A stretch of DNA of 64,000 nucleotides from Cryptomeria japonica (taxonomy: Eukaryota; Streptophyta; Pinopsida; Cupressales; Cupressaceae): positions 439,793,213 to 439,857,212 of the forward strand of contig NC_081407.1 in assembly GCF_030272615.1 (NCBI RefSeq), in the 5' to 3' direction. A model generated the notes under the pieces. That model had not been told where the DNA came from and did not search any database. It saw only the letters and a list, made by a program, of their open reading frames with translations. The translations under genes were made by a program, and so were the position numbers. Positions 21,273 to 33,660 of the stretch are shown one piece after another (the first letter of the stretch is position 1; every line of letters begins with the position of its first letter).

Positions 21273-24200
21273 ATGGCAACTAAATTTTTCAGGAAGGACA
21301 ATCTGAAACTTGATGGAAATAACTATGGTAAATGGAAGGTCAGAATGGAGACACATCTTAATTGCATTGGAAAAGACATATGGGATGTTACAAAGAATGG
21401 CTATGTTGGTCCTACACCGAATCAACCTAATCCACCAAAATTGGGTAAGGATCAAGAGAATGATAGCAAAGCAAGAGAAGTACTCTTGAGCGCCTTGTTA
21501 GATTAACAAATCATGGGATTATCAAACCAATCTATTGCTAAAGCTATTTGGGATAAATTGGAGACATTGAATGAAGGAGATACCACTATCAAAATTGCAA
21601 AACTGGAATGCTTTCGGGTCAGGAATGAAAATCTGAAAATGGAAGAAGATGAAACAATATTTGCTTTTATGGAAAGGGTTAATGAAATTATTTTGGGAAT
21701 ACAATGTTGTGGAGGTTCCTTGAGTGAAGATTAAATTGTTTCTAAAGTTTTGAGAGCATTTCCACCAGCATACAAAATGAAAGTAACTACTATTAATGAG
21801 TTACGAACAATGCCTAATACATCAGTATCTAGAGATACCTTGATTGGAAAACTTTTAGCATTTGAGCTTGAGGAATTTGGTCCTGTTGCTACAATTAAGA
21901 CATATTTGGCCTTCAAAGCATCATCATCTACATCATCATCATCTAATAAATATGATTGGAAGCACTTTATGCAAGAGAACTTGAAGATATCAGGAAGGAA
22001 AATGAAGAACTAGAAGAACTTGAAGCACTATTTGCAAGGAAAATGTCTAAAGGTCCTATTGGTAGTAAGTATGAAGGTAAAGCACCATTTAAATGTTTTA
22101 ACTGCAATAAAGTTGGTCATATGGCATCTATATGTCCTGATAGACATGCAAGATTAAGAGAAGAAGCTAAAAGAACATATAAGCCTGACCCTGAATATCA
22201 GAGATACAGATTTAAGAAGAATAGAGACAAATCGTGTTACTATGTTGATGAAGGAGTTATTGATGATTCTGATGAAGAACTGATAGACAATGGATGGGCT
22301 TTTGTTGCAATAAAAGAAGATCAACTGGTACTAACTGTTCCACCGGTAGAACAGACCCTAGCAACTAAAATTGAAGAAAATGATGAATGGATTATAGATT
22401 CCAGATGTTCACATCATATGACTGGTGATAAAAGTAAATTTTTATCTTTTCAGGAATACAATGGAGGTCTAGTAAGATTTGGAGATGATAAAGCTTGTTT
22501 GATCAGAGGAAAAAGGCACTATATCTTTTGATGGTAAGCAAAATACTGACAACGTTTATTATGTTGAAGGTTTGAAGCATAATCTTTTGAGTGTTGGTCA
22601 ATTAGTTGAAAAGAGATTTCAGTTACAATTCAAGAATGGTAAATGCAAAATCATGAATAGAATTGGTTTGGAGAATGCAACCGGTAATCAGACTAGAGGT
22701 AATAACTTTCATTTGAATAACAGTGAAAAGACATGCTTGATTGCACATATTGATGAAAGTTGGTTATGGCATAAAAGACTGTCATGTGAATTTTGATTGC
22801 ATTATAAAGATTAGTTCATCTAAGGTAGTAAGGGATTTACCAAAGATTATAAAAACTCATAATCTGGTATGTAAGGAATGTCAAATGGGAAAGCAAGTTA
22901 GAAAAACTTTTAAGAGTATTTCTAAGAAATCCAATAATGTTCTTGATTTAATTCATACTGACTTGTGTGGTCTGGTAAGAACAAGAAGTCTATAGGGAGA
23001 TAGATACTTTATGCTAATCATTGATGATTATTATAGAATGTGTTGGGTTACTTTTCTCAGGGAGAAATCAAAAGATTTTGGGAAATTCAAATTATTCAAG
23101 GCACTGGTAGAGAATGAAACCAGTAAGAAAATCAAATGTTTAAGATCAGATCAAGGAGGTGAATTTACATCTAAGGAGTTCAATACATTTTGTGAAGTGA
23201 ATGGAATTAGAAGATAACTATCAGCACCCCAGACACCTTAGCAAAATGGAGTTGTGGAAAGAAAGAACATAACTATTCAAGATGCAACCAGAAGCATGAT
23301 ATTAGAAGAAAATCTACCTCATGTGTATTGGAGAGAAGCAGTGAATACAACGGTTTTTAGTTTCAACAGAGTTCACATCAAAGGTGAAACTGGTAAGACA
23401 CCTTATGAATTATGGTTTGGTAATATTCCTACTCTTAAATACTTCAGAATATTTGGAAGCAAATGCTACATTAGGAGAGATTGATTATATTGGTAAATTT
23501 GATCCTAGAAGTGATGAAGGAATATTTCTTGGTTATTCATCTAAGAGCAAAGCATATAGATGTTTTGATAAAAGATTGCAGAAATCATTGAGAGTGAAAA
23601 TGTGAAGATAGATGAACAATTTAGAGGAAATTCAAGGTCTATGGATTCTGAACCAGCCATTGAGATGATCATAAATGAACCTATACAGAGTACACTGGTA
23701 CAAAATGTGGATCCAGTCACACTGACATCATCAGAGAATTCCATAGTGATTGAAGAACAACAGCAAGTGAACACACCCAGGTATATAAGACTGAATCACT
23801 CTGAAAGTTGGATAATTGGGAATAAGTATCAAGGAGTTATGATAAGAGGAAGACTGGAAAATGAAGAGTTATGTTTAATTTCTCAAATTGAACCAGCATC
23901 TGTTATTAAGGCATGTGAAAATAAACATTGGATTAAAGCTATGGAAGATGAATTGGAACAAATTGAAAAGAACAATACATGGACATTGGTTCCTCGACCT
24001 AAAGATAAAAATGTAATTGGAACTAAATGGGTATTTAGAAATAAACTTAATGAAGATGGTAAGGTAATCAGAAACAAAGCAATATTAGTGTGTAAGGGAT
24101 ATTCACAGAAAGAAGGAATTGATTACAATGAAACGTTTGCACCGGTAGCTAGAATTGAGGCAGCCAGATTATTTCTTGCATTTGCAGCACACAAGAACTA

Positions 24201-25424
24201 TAAAGTATATCAAATGGATGTAAAATGTGCATTTCTAAATGGTGATCTTGAAGAGGAAGTTTACATTGAACAAACTGATGGATTTTCATTGACATATGAT
24301 AAAGATATGGTTTGCAGATTAAGGAAAGCTTTATATGGATTGAAGCAAGCTCCTAGAGCTTGGTATACTAGATTGGACAAATATCTTTTGAAGCTTGGTT
24401 ACACTAAAGGTAATGCTGACAGAAACTTATACTTCAAAGTGACTAATGAAGACATCTTGGTTATTGAAGTTTTTGTTGATGACATCATTTTTGGAGGAGA
24501 AGATGGATTGTGTAAAGACTTTGCTAATAAGATGCAGGAAGAATTTGAAATGTCTAGGATTGGGGAGATAAAATTATTTTTAGGATTGTAGATTTCACAG
24601 ACTAATAAAGGTATATTCATATATCAAACAAAGTACTTGAAGGAAGTACTGAAGAAATTTGGTATGAAAAACTCTAAACCAGTAAGTACTCCTATGATTA
24701 CAACTGATAAATTGACATTTAAGGATGATTCAACTCTTGTTAATCCGACAAGCTACAAATCTATGATTGGAGGTTTACTATATTTGACACAAACAAGACC
24801 TGATATACTGAATGCAGTGTGTATTGTTTCAAGATTTCAAAGTAAACCTAGAGAAATTATGAATCAGCAGTGAAAAGGATTTTCCTGTATTTACAAGGCA
24901 CAACAAATCTTTGTTTATGGTATCCTAAAGATGAAAATTTTGATTTATGTGCATACACTGATGCAAATTGGGAAAAAGATGTAGATGACAGAAAGAGAAC
25001 CACCAATAGGGCATTATTTCTTGGTAGCAGATTGATTTCATGGCTAAGAAAGAAACAAAGTTGTACATCATTATCAACAGCAAAATCAAAATATGTTGCA
25101 ACAACAACTAAATGTACTCAGGTATTATGGATTAAGCAAATGTTGAAGGACATAAAGGTAAAATGCAAAGAACCTATAATCATTTACTGTGATAATTCAG
25201 CAGCATTTGATATATCTAAGAATCGGGTATTTCACTCTAAAACTAAACATGTTTCTATCAAATATAATCTTTTGAAAGAGAATGTTGAAGCAAAAGAAGT
25301 GAGATTGGTTTATGTGAATACTAAAGAGCAGATTGCAGATATCTTTACTAAGCCTTTGCCTAAAGAAACATTTGAATATCTCAAAAAGAAGCTTGGGGTT
25401 AAACCCTCACCGGTAGAGACCTAG
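21273..25424 (+). pseudogene. Copia E gag-pol polyprotein, degenerate
   Basis: Gag begins MATKFFRKDNLKLDGNNYGK. The zinc knuckle CFNCNKVGHMASICP is near 22100. Protease reads WIIDSRCSHHMTG, with the active-site Gly of DSG changed to Arg. Integrase has the CKEC pair, HTDLCG, LRSDQGGEF and VERKN. RT carries [13 protein letters not shown] and FVDDIIFGG, and RNase H carries TDANW and CDNSAA. The end is IADIFTKPLPKE...SPVET. Lesions include stops near 21504, 21732, 22993, 23215, 23239 and 24589 and frameshifts near 21960, 22500-22570, 22780, 23470, 23600 and 24870. Gene order (integrase before RT) defines Copia. Lineage is not assigned. Confidence 0.9.
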
Positions 25425-25803
25425 ACAGTTGATGATTGGCATCAAACCAACAGAATTTACAGAGAAACTTTTTTCCGGCTTTGATGGAGGAGAGCTACTT
25501 CTCAGGGGGAGTAGTTGGTTAAAATAATTGGTTATTGTAATTGGTTCTATGAATTGGTTTTATCTAGTATTTATATTGCTTTGGCATTTGATGTCAAAGG
25601 GGGAGAGATATGTATGGAGAAACAAACATTATCCTTTGGGGAGAGATTACTTATTGGGGGAGTGATATATACTCTTTGCATTTGTTTTTTGATTTCTGGT
25701 ATTGATCTATTCCAGAGATTGTTGGTTTTTGGTTTTTCGCATTTTGTTTTGGCACTTAGATGTTTTTCCATCTTCTGTTGCCATCAATGCCAAAAGGGGA
25801 GAT
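25425..25803 (+). promoter_or_regulatory. Copia E 3' untranslated region and polypurine tract
   Basis: An upstream purine motif GATGTCAAAGGGGGAGAGAT (about 25589-25608) and the PPT proper CCAAAAGGGGAGAT (25790-25803), preceded by CATCAATG. The two-motif layout recurs in Copia D and in the element at 62953. Confidence 0.8.
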
Positions 25804-26303
25804 TGTTGATATTATGGATGTGTTGCATTGGTTTTGTCATTGATTTCAACACTTATCAACACTTATCCTTCTGGAGATCTTTGGTTATGTTCACTGACAA
25901 GTTCAATGACTTATGCACAGTCACCGGTATATTGTTCACCGGTAGGTTATATTGTTCATCGGCACTGAGGATGACTTGTTATCATCTGAAGATCACTTGG
26001 TTATATCGAAGACATGGTTTGGACACTTGGTTTTGGTATTTTGGTTATTGGTCTAATTGGGTTGACATATTTGTTGTTACCGACAAATTGGTCTAGGTTA
26101 TGGACCAACATGCATTATCTATTCCAGATCAGCATGACACGTTATAGAGATTATTTAATCAATTAGATATTGTTGTAATTGCATTGAGCCGACATGAGGC
26201 ATCGCATCTTGACTTATTTGTAGTTGATTTAATTGTAATATTCTTTATTAGCCGACCTACACATTTGGTCTTAGGTTTTGGTATATATGTAAGGGGTAAG
26301 GAC
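25804..26303 (+). repeat. Copia E 3' LTR, piece 1
   Basis: Starts TGTTGATATTATGG after the polypurine tract and runs to the left end of the foldback element. Right limit is approximate. Confidence 0.75.
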
Positions 26304-26815
26304 ACCAAGTTGTGGTACCAAAAAGGTGCCACTTCTTACTTTTTCATAAAAATGTGTCATTGGCATGAAAAGGTCGTCCAAACCTACGGGTTGGATGCCC
26401 AAGAAAAATCCAACCCAAAGGGTTGGTATTCTTTGAAGCAAACCATTTGGTGAGCACCAAATATGGTGCTCACCAAATGCAAAATTTTGAATTTTCACAT
26501 TTGGCGTGCACCAAATTTGGCGCTCGCCAAATGTGAAAAGTCATTTTTTTGCATTTGGCGTGCGCCAAATGTTCTGTATTGTCCAATGTGAAGGTTTTAT
26601 GAGTGTGTAGATTTTTCAGTCTGCGCACAAGTTAAATCCACCCTCAAAGGAGAATATATACATGAAATAGAAAATTTAAGTATAGCTCTATAGGACTTAT
26701 AATGTAGATTCTAGAGTAGAGGATCATATAAAATTTCAGACTTAGTCAAATTTCAATAATCGACATGTCAAATTTTAGTACTCAACATGATCCCATTAGC
26801 ATTCTTTAGCTATGT
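26304..26815 (+). repeat. Foldback F left arm, hairpin-rich
   Basis: Contains a perfect 16-bp-stem, 4-base-loop hairpin at 26444-26479 (CATTTGGTGAGCACCA/AATA/complement). It also has CATTTGGCG-TG-CGCCAAATG at 26552-26571, an outer CACATTTGGCG...CGCCAAATGTG pair at 26497-26536 and CCAACCC-AAA-GGGTTGG near 26410. The counterpart is 33661-34110 on the other strand. Confidence 0.85.
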
Positions 26816-28620
26816 ATCTTACTCTCTTTATCTTCCCCAAACTCTAGACCTATCTCTCTCCCTCTCTTGTCTCTCTCGCTTCTTTATCCTTGACTCTCTC
26901 CCTCTCTCTTCTCTCTCACTCCCTTATTGTTTCTCTCCCCTCCCACTCCTTTCTCTTGGTCACTACCTATCCCTTTTATCCTCTCTCCCCATATCTAGGG
27001 TTGTCCCTCCCTCACTATTCACCTCACTATCTCTCCCTCCCTATATTATTACCCACCTTTCTCTCCCCCTCTAGGTTTCTCACTTATCTAATTATCCACC
27101 CTCTAGTTCTCTCCCTCCCTCTCCACCTTTCTCTCCCTTCTCCTTACCTCTATTTATTTATGAACTCTATCCCTCTCTTCTCTCTCTCTATCTCTGCAAA
27201 ACTTTCTATCTCCTCATTCTCTAGGTTTCACAGTCCCTCCATGTCTACCTCTCTATCCATCTCCTCTTACTCATCTCTTTGTTCTTCTATTCTCCCTCCC
27301 TCCGCTCTCCAGGTCTCTACCTTCCTTTCTTCATCTCTCCCTCTCTATCTCCCTCTCCCACTCTCTCATCTTCTCTGTTCCTCTCTTATTCTCTATCTTC
27401 ATTGTCTAGGTCATTACCTCTCCATCCCACCCTATCTCCCCTCTCTATGTTTCTCCCTCCCTTCCTCTCCACCTATCTACCTCTGCATATAGGTCTCATT
27501 ACCCACCTCTCTTTATCCTCCTCTATCTATCTCACTCCTCTCTGTCCATCTAGGTCTCTCACCTATCTATATACCCCCTATAGTTCTCTATGTCCCTCTC
27601 TACCTCTCTCTCCCTCCTCCTTAACCCTATCCCTTTATGAACTCCCTCCTTCTCTCTTCCTCCCCTAACCTCTTTATCTCCTCCTTCCATAGTTCTCTCA
27701 CTCCCTCCATTTCTACCTCTCCACCCATCCCCTCTTACTCCTCTCTTTGTTCTTCTATCTCTTCTCTTCTCCCTCCCTCCCTTCTCTAGGTCTCTCCCTT
27801 CATTTCTTCCCCTCTCCCTCTCTACCTCCCCATCCATACATACCCCCATATATATCTCACTCCCCCACATTTTTAGTCTCTCTTCCTCTTTTATTCTCTC
27901 TCTACATTCTAGGTCATCAACTCTCTCTCACCTCTCTAGGTTTACCACTTCCTTCTTCTCCACCTATCTACCTATGCATCATGTCTCATTACTCACCTCT
28001 CTCTCCCCCTCTCTATCTATCTCATTCCTCTCTCTTTTCATCTAGGTCTCTCATCTCTCTTTCCCAATATAGTTCTCTCACCTATCTATTTTTCCCCTCT
28101 CTAGTTCTCTCCCTCCCCCTTTACCCCTATTTATTTTTGAACTCTCTCCTCCTCTTCTCTCTTTCCCCCCACCTCTGCATCATCTCCTTCCCTAGGTCTT
28201 GTAGTCCCTCCATGTCTACCTCTCCCTCAATCCCCTCATACTCTTCTCGCTCTTTATTCTTTCATCTCTCCTCTTATCCCTCCCTCCCATTTATAGGCAT
28301 CTCCATTATTTTATTCCCATCTCCCTCTCTATCTCCATCTCCCTCCTTATCCCCATCTCTCTCTCCCTTCCCTACTAATTATTATTCTCTCTTTACCATC
28401 TACATCATCAGCTTTCCATCACATCCTCTCTAACCCTCTCTAGGTTTCTCCCTCATTCCCTCTCCACCTCTCTACATCTACATCCATATCTCATTACCAA
28501 CCTCTCTCTATCCCCCTCAATCTATCTCAACCTTCTCTCTCTCTCACCCTATCTAGGTCTCTCACGCCTCTCTCCCCCTCTAGGTATCTTATATCACTAT
28601 ATAACCCATCTGGGTATGTG
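26816..28620 (+). repeat. Polypyrimidine block with 480-500 bp higher-order repeat
   Basis: Almost pure C/T with CTCTCC/CCTCT microsatellite texture. Landmarks such as TATTTATTTATGAACTCT recur at about 27160, 27637 and 28138, giving a period of roughly 480-500 bp in three copies. The long frames here are a by-product of few stop codons in C/T-rich sequence. Confidence 0.85.
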
Positions 28621-28639
28621 CATGAGAATGGTGGACCAT

Positions 28640-31600
28640 ATAAACCCTTAGGAAATCATTACTATCTATCTTAGGAAACTATATGACCTCTTAGGACAGC
28701 ATATGGTGTCGTTACAAGTCATATGGTGTCCTAAGGGGTCATATGGTGTTCTATGACCCCTTAGGATACCATATGATCTCTTAGAACACCATATGAGCCC
28801 TAATGATACCATGTGGTCTCTAAGGGGTCATACGGTGTCCTAAGGGGTCATTTGGTGTTCTATGACCCCTAAGGACATCATATGACCCCTTAGGACACCA
28901 TATGACCCCTAATGACACCATTTGACCCCTAACAACACCATATAGTGTCCTAAGGGGTCATATGGTATTCTATGACCCCTTATGATACCATATGCCCCAT
29001 AACGACACCATATGGTATCATTAGGGGTCATATGGTGCCTAAGGGGTCACATGGTGTCATTAAGGGTCATATGATGTCCTAAGGGGTCATATGGTGCCCA
29101 AATGGGTCATAGAATACCATATGACCCCTTAAGACACCATATGATCCCTAATGACACCATATGACCCCTTAGGACACCATATGACCCCTAATGACACCAT
29201 ATTGTGTCTTGAGGGGTCATATGGTGTCACAAGTGGTCATGTCATGTACTAGGATGTTAAAAGGGGTCATATGGTGTCCTAGGGGGACATAGAACACCAT
29301 ATGACCCCTCAGGACACCATATGACCTCTTAAGACACCATGTCATGTCATTAGGGGTCATATGGTGTCCTAAGGTGTCATATGGTGTCGTTGGGGGTCAT
29401 ATGGTGTCCTAAGGGGTCATATGGTGTCATAAGGGATCATATGGTGTTCTATGACCCCTTAGGAAACCATATGACCCCTAAGACAACCATATGGTGTCTT
29501 GAGGGGTCATATGGTGTCGTTAGGGGTCATATTGTGTCATTAGCGGTCATATTATGTCCTAAGGGGTCATATGATGCTCTATGACCCCTTAGGACACCAT
29601 ATGACTCCTAAAAACACCATATGGTGTCCTAAGGGGTCATATGGTGTCCTTAGGGGTCATATAGTGTTCTATGACCCCTTGAGACACCATATGAACTCTT
29701 AGGATATGTCATATGGTGTCCTAAGGGGTCATATAGTGTCCCAAGGGGTCATATGGTATTATATGACCTCTTAGGACACCATATAACCCCTAACGTCACC
29801 ATATGGTGTCCTAAGGGGTCATATGATTTCCTAAGGGGTCATATGGTGTCCTAAGGGTTCATATGGTATTCTATGATCCCTTAGGACACCATATGACCCC
29901 ATACATGATATAATTCCTAATGCCACCATATAGTGTCCTAAGAGGTCATATTGTGTTCTATGACCCCTTGGGACACCATATAACCCCTAATGACAACATA
30001 TGGTGTCCTAAGGGGTCATATGGTGTTCTATGACCCCTTGGGATGACATATGAGCCCTCAGGACACCATTTGACCCCATACGATACCATATGACCCCTCA
30101 CGACACCATATTGTGTCCTAAGGGGTCATAGAACACCATATGACTCCTTAGGACATCATATGACCCCTAACGATGTCAGATGACCCCTTAAGACACCATA
30201 TGGTGTCATTAGGGGTCATATGATGTCCTAAGGGGTCATAGAACACCATATGACCCCTGACAACACCATATGACCCCTTAGGACACCATATAGTGTTATT
30301 AGAGGTCATATGGTGTCCTAAGGGGTCAGATAGTGTCCTAAGCGGTCATAGAAGATCATATAACCCCTTAGGACACCTTATGATCCCTTAGAACACCATA
30401 TGACCCTTAACGACACCATATGGTGTTGTTAGGGGTCATATGGTGTCCTAATGGGTCATAAAATACCATATGACCCCTTAGGACACCATATGACCCTAAC
30501 GACACCATATGACATGCACTAAGGGGTCATATGGTGTCTTAAGGGGTCATAGAACACCATATGACCCCTAAGGACACCATATGACCCCTAAGGAAACCAT
30601 ATGACCCCTAATGACACCATATGACCCCTAACGACACCATATGACCCCGTAGGAAACCATATGGTGGTCTTAGGGGGAATATTATGTCCTAAGGGATCAT
30701 AGAACACCATATGACCCCTAATGACACCATATGACCCCTAACAACACCATATCATGTCCTAAGGGGTCATTTAATGTTGTTAGGGGTCATATGGTGTCCT
30801 AAGGGGTCATAGAGCACCATATGACCCCTAAGGACATGATATAACCTTCAAGGACACCATATGACCCCTTAGGACACCATATGGTGTCGTTAGGGGTCAT
30901 ATGGTGTCCTAAGGGTTCATTGAACACCATATGACCCCTTAGGAAAGAATATGACCCCTAATGACACCATATGACCCCTAATGACACCATATGACCCCTA
31001 ACGACACCATATGATCCCTTAGGACACCATATGGCGGTCTTAGGGGACATATGGTGTCCTAAGGGGTCATAGAGCACCATATGACCCCTTATGACATCAT
31101 ATGACCCCTAACGACACCATATACCCCTTAAGACACCATATGACCCCTAATGACACCATATGGTGTCGTTAGGGGTCATATGGTGTCCTAAGGGGTCATA
31201 TGGCATCCTAATGGGTCATAGAATACCATATGACCACTTAGGACACCATATGACCCCTTAGGACACCATATGACCCCTAACAACACCATATGGTGTCCTA
31301 AAGGGTCATATGGTGTCCTGAGGGGTCATATGGTGTTTTATCATGCCCTAGGACAATATATAACCAATTTTAACATCCTAGTACATGAAAAGACCACTTG
31401 TGACACCATATGACCCCTCGAGACACAATATGGTATTGTTAGGGGTCATATGGTGTCCTAAGGGGTCATATGGTGTCGTTAGGAATAATATGGTGTCTTA
31501 AGGGGTCATATGATATTATATTACCCATTAGGACACCATATGGTCCGTTATGACACCATATGACCCCTAATGACACCATATGGTGACATTAGGGGTCATA

Positions 31601-32755
31601 TGGTGTTATATGATCCCTTAGGACACCATATGACCCCTAACAACACTATATGGTGTCCTAAGGGGTCATCTGATGTCTTTAGGGATCATATGGTGTTCTA
31701 TGACCCCTTAGGACACCATATGACCCCTTAGGACACCATATGGTGTTGTGAGGGGTCATATGGTTTCGTATTGGGTCATATGGTGTCCTAAGGGGACATA
31801 GAACACCATATGACCCCTTAAGACACCATATGGTGTTTTTAGAGGTCATATGGTGTCTTGAGGGCTCATATAGTGTCCCAAGGGGTCATAGAACACCATA
31901 TGACCCCTTAGGACACCATATGTTGTCATTAGGGATCATATGGTGTCCAAAGGGGTCATAGAACATAATATGACCCCTTAGGACACCATATGTTGTTAGG
32001 GATTATATGGTGTTGTATGGGGTCATATGGTGTCCTAAGGGGTCATAGAACACCATATGACCCCTTAGGAAACCATATGACCCCTTAGGACACCATATGG
32101 TGGTGTTAGGGGTCATATGGTGTCTTAAGGGGTCATAGAACACCATATGACCCTATAGGACACCATCTGACCCCTTAGGACACTATTTGGTGTTGTTAGT
32201 GGTCATATGGTGTCCTAAGGGGTTATAGAACACCATATAACCTCTAACGACACCATATGACCCCTTAGGACACCATATGGTGTCATTAGGGGTCATATGG
32301 TGTCATGTGGGGTCATGTGGTGTCCTAAGGGGTCATATAACACCATATGACCCCTTAGGACAACACATGACCCCTTAGGAAACCATATGACCCCTTTGGA
32401 CACCATATGGTGTTGTTAGGGGTCATATGGTGTTCTAAGGGGTCATAAAACACCATATGACTCTCTCATATATATTCCTTACTCTCTTATTGTCTCTCTC
32501 CATTCTCAAGGTCACCATCTCTCTCTCTATTCTTAAGGGGTCATATGGTGTCATATGACCCCTTAGGACACCATATGACCCCTGAGGACATCATATGGTG
32601 TCGTTATGGGTTGTATTATGTCCTAAGGTGTCATATGGTGTGCCCTTAGGGCACCATATGACTCCTTAGGTGTTGTCAGGGGTCATATTATGTCCTAAGG
32701 GGTCATATGGTGTCTTGTGACCCTTATGACACCACTTGGTGTTGTTGTGGGTCGT
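28640..32755. repeat. 20-bp satellite in alternating orientation (about 200 units)
   Basis: The unit is GGTGTCCTAAGGGGTCATAT, with variants CGTTAGG, CATTAGG and CTTGAGG in the middle. It appears in runs of both orientations. Runs switch at recurrent hinges: GGTGTTCTATGACCCC (forward to reverse) and GGTCATAGAACACC (reverse to forward), besides the palindromic CATATG core. A small C/T island interrupts at 32461-32535. Nothing is encoded. Confidence 0.95.
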
Positions 32756-33660
32756 ATGTTAAGGAGGAGGGGAAGAGAGATAGAGAGGGAGAGAGAGAAC
32801 TATAGAGGGGACATATAGATAAGCAAGAGACCTATATTTCAAGAGAGGAGTGAGATAGATAGAGGGGGATAAAGAGAGGTGGGTAATGAGACCTATATGA
32901 AAAGGTAGATAGGTGGAGAGGAAGGGAGGGAGAAACCTAGAGAGGGGAGAGAGAGTGGGTTGGAGAGTTAATGAACTAGACAATGATGAGAGAGAATAAG
33001 AGAGGAAGATAGATAATGAGAGAGCGGGGGAAGGATATATAAATGGAGAGGGGAAGAAAGGAAGGGAGAGATCTAGAGAGGGAAGGGAGAGAGAAGAGAA
33101 GAGACAGAAGAACAAAGAGATGAGTAAGAGGGGATGGATGGAGAGGTAGAAATGGAGGAAGTGAGAGACCTAGAGAATGAGGATATGGATCTAGGTTTGG
33201 AGAGAGAGAAGAGAGGGAGAGTGTTCATAAATAGATAGGGGCAAGGGAAAGGGAGAGAAAGGTGGAGAGGGAGGGAGATAACTAGAGGGTGGACAATTAG
33301 ATAAGTGAGAAACCTAGAGGGGGAGAGAGAGGTGGGTAATAATATAGGGAGGGAGAGGTAGTGAAGTTAATAGGGAGGGAAGGAGAGCCCTAGATATGGG
33401 GAGAGAGAGGATGGAAGGGATCGGTAGTGAACAAGAGAAATGAGTGGGAGGGGAGAGAAATAATAAGAGAGTGAGAGAGAAGAGAGAGGAAGGGAGTAAG
33501 GGATATAAATTAGGGTACAAGGAAGGGATGAAAGGTAGAGAGGGTGGGATATACCTAAAGAGGGGAGAGAGAAGTGAGAGAGATAAGAGAGGGAGAGAGA
33601 TAGGTGTAGAGTTTAGGGAAGATAAAGATAGTGAGATATGGATCTAAAGAATGATAATAG
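32756..33660 (-). repeat. Polypurine block, mirror of the left polypyrimidine block
   Basis: G/A-rich; its reverse complement aligns with 26816-28620 (for example CTATCTTTATCTTCCCTAAACTCTA near 33610-33640 against 26820-26850). It is about half as long, so part of the arm is missing or the left side has expanded. Confidence 0.85.

Noticed and set aside
26787-28433. Long Ser/Leu/Pro-rich reading frames
   Set aside because: They follow from C/T-rich simple sequence with few stop codons; several frames are open at once and the sequence is part of the foldback arm.
28640-32755. CRISPR-like array
   Set aside because: There are no unique spacers; units are contiguous, occur in both orientations, and the context is a plant genome.
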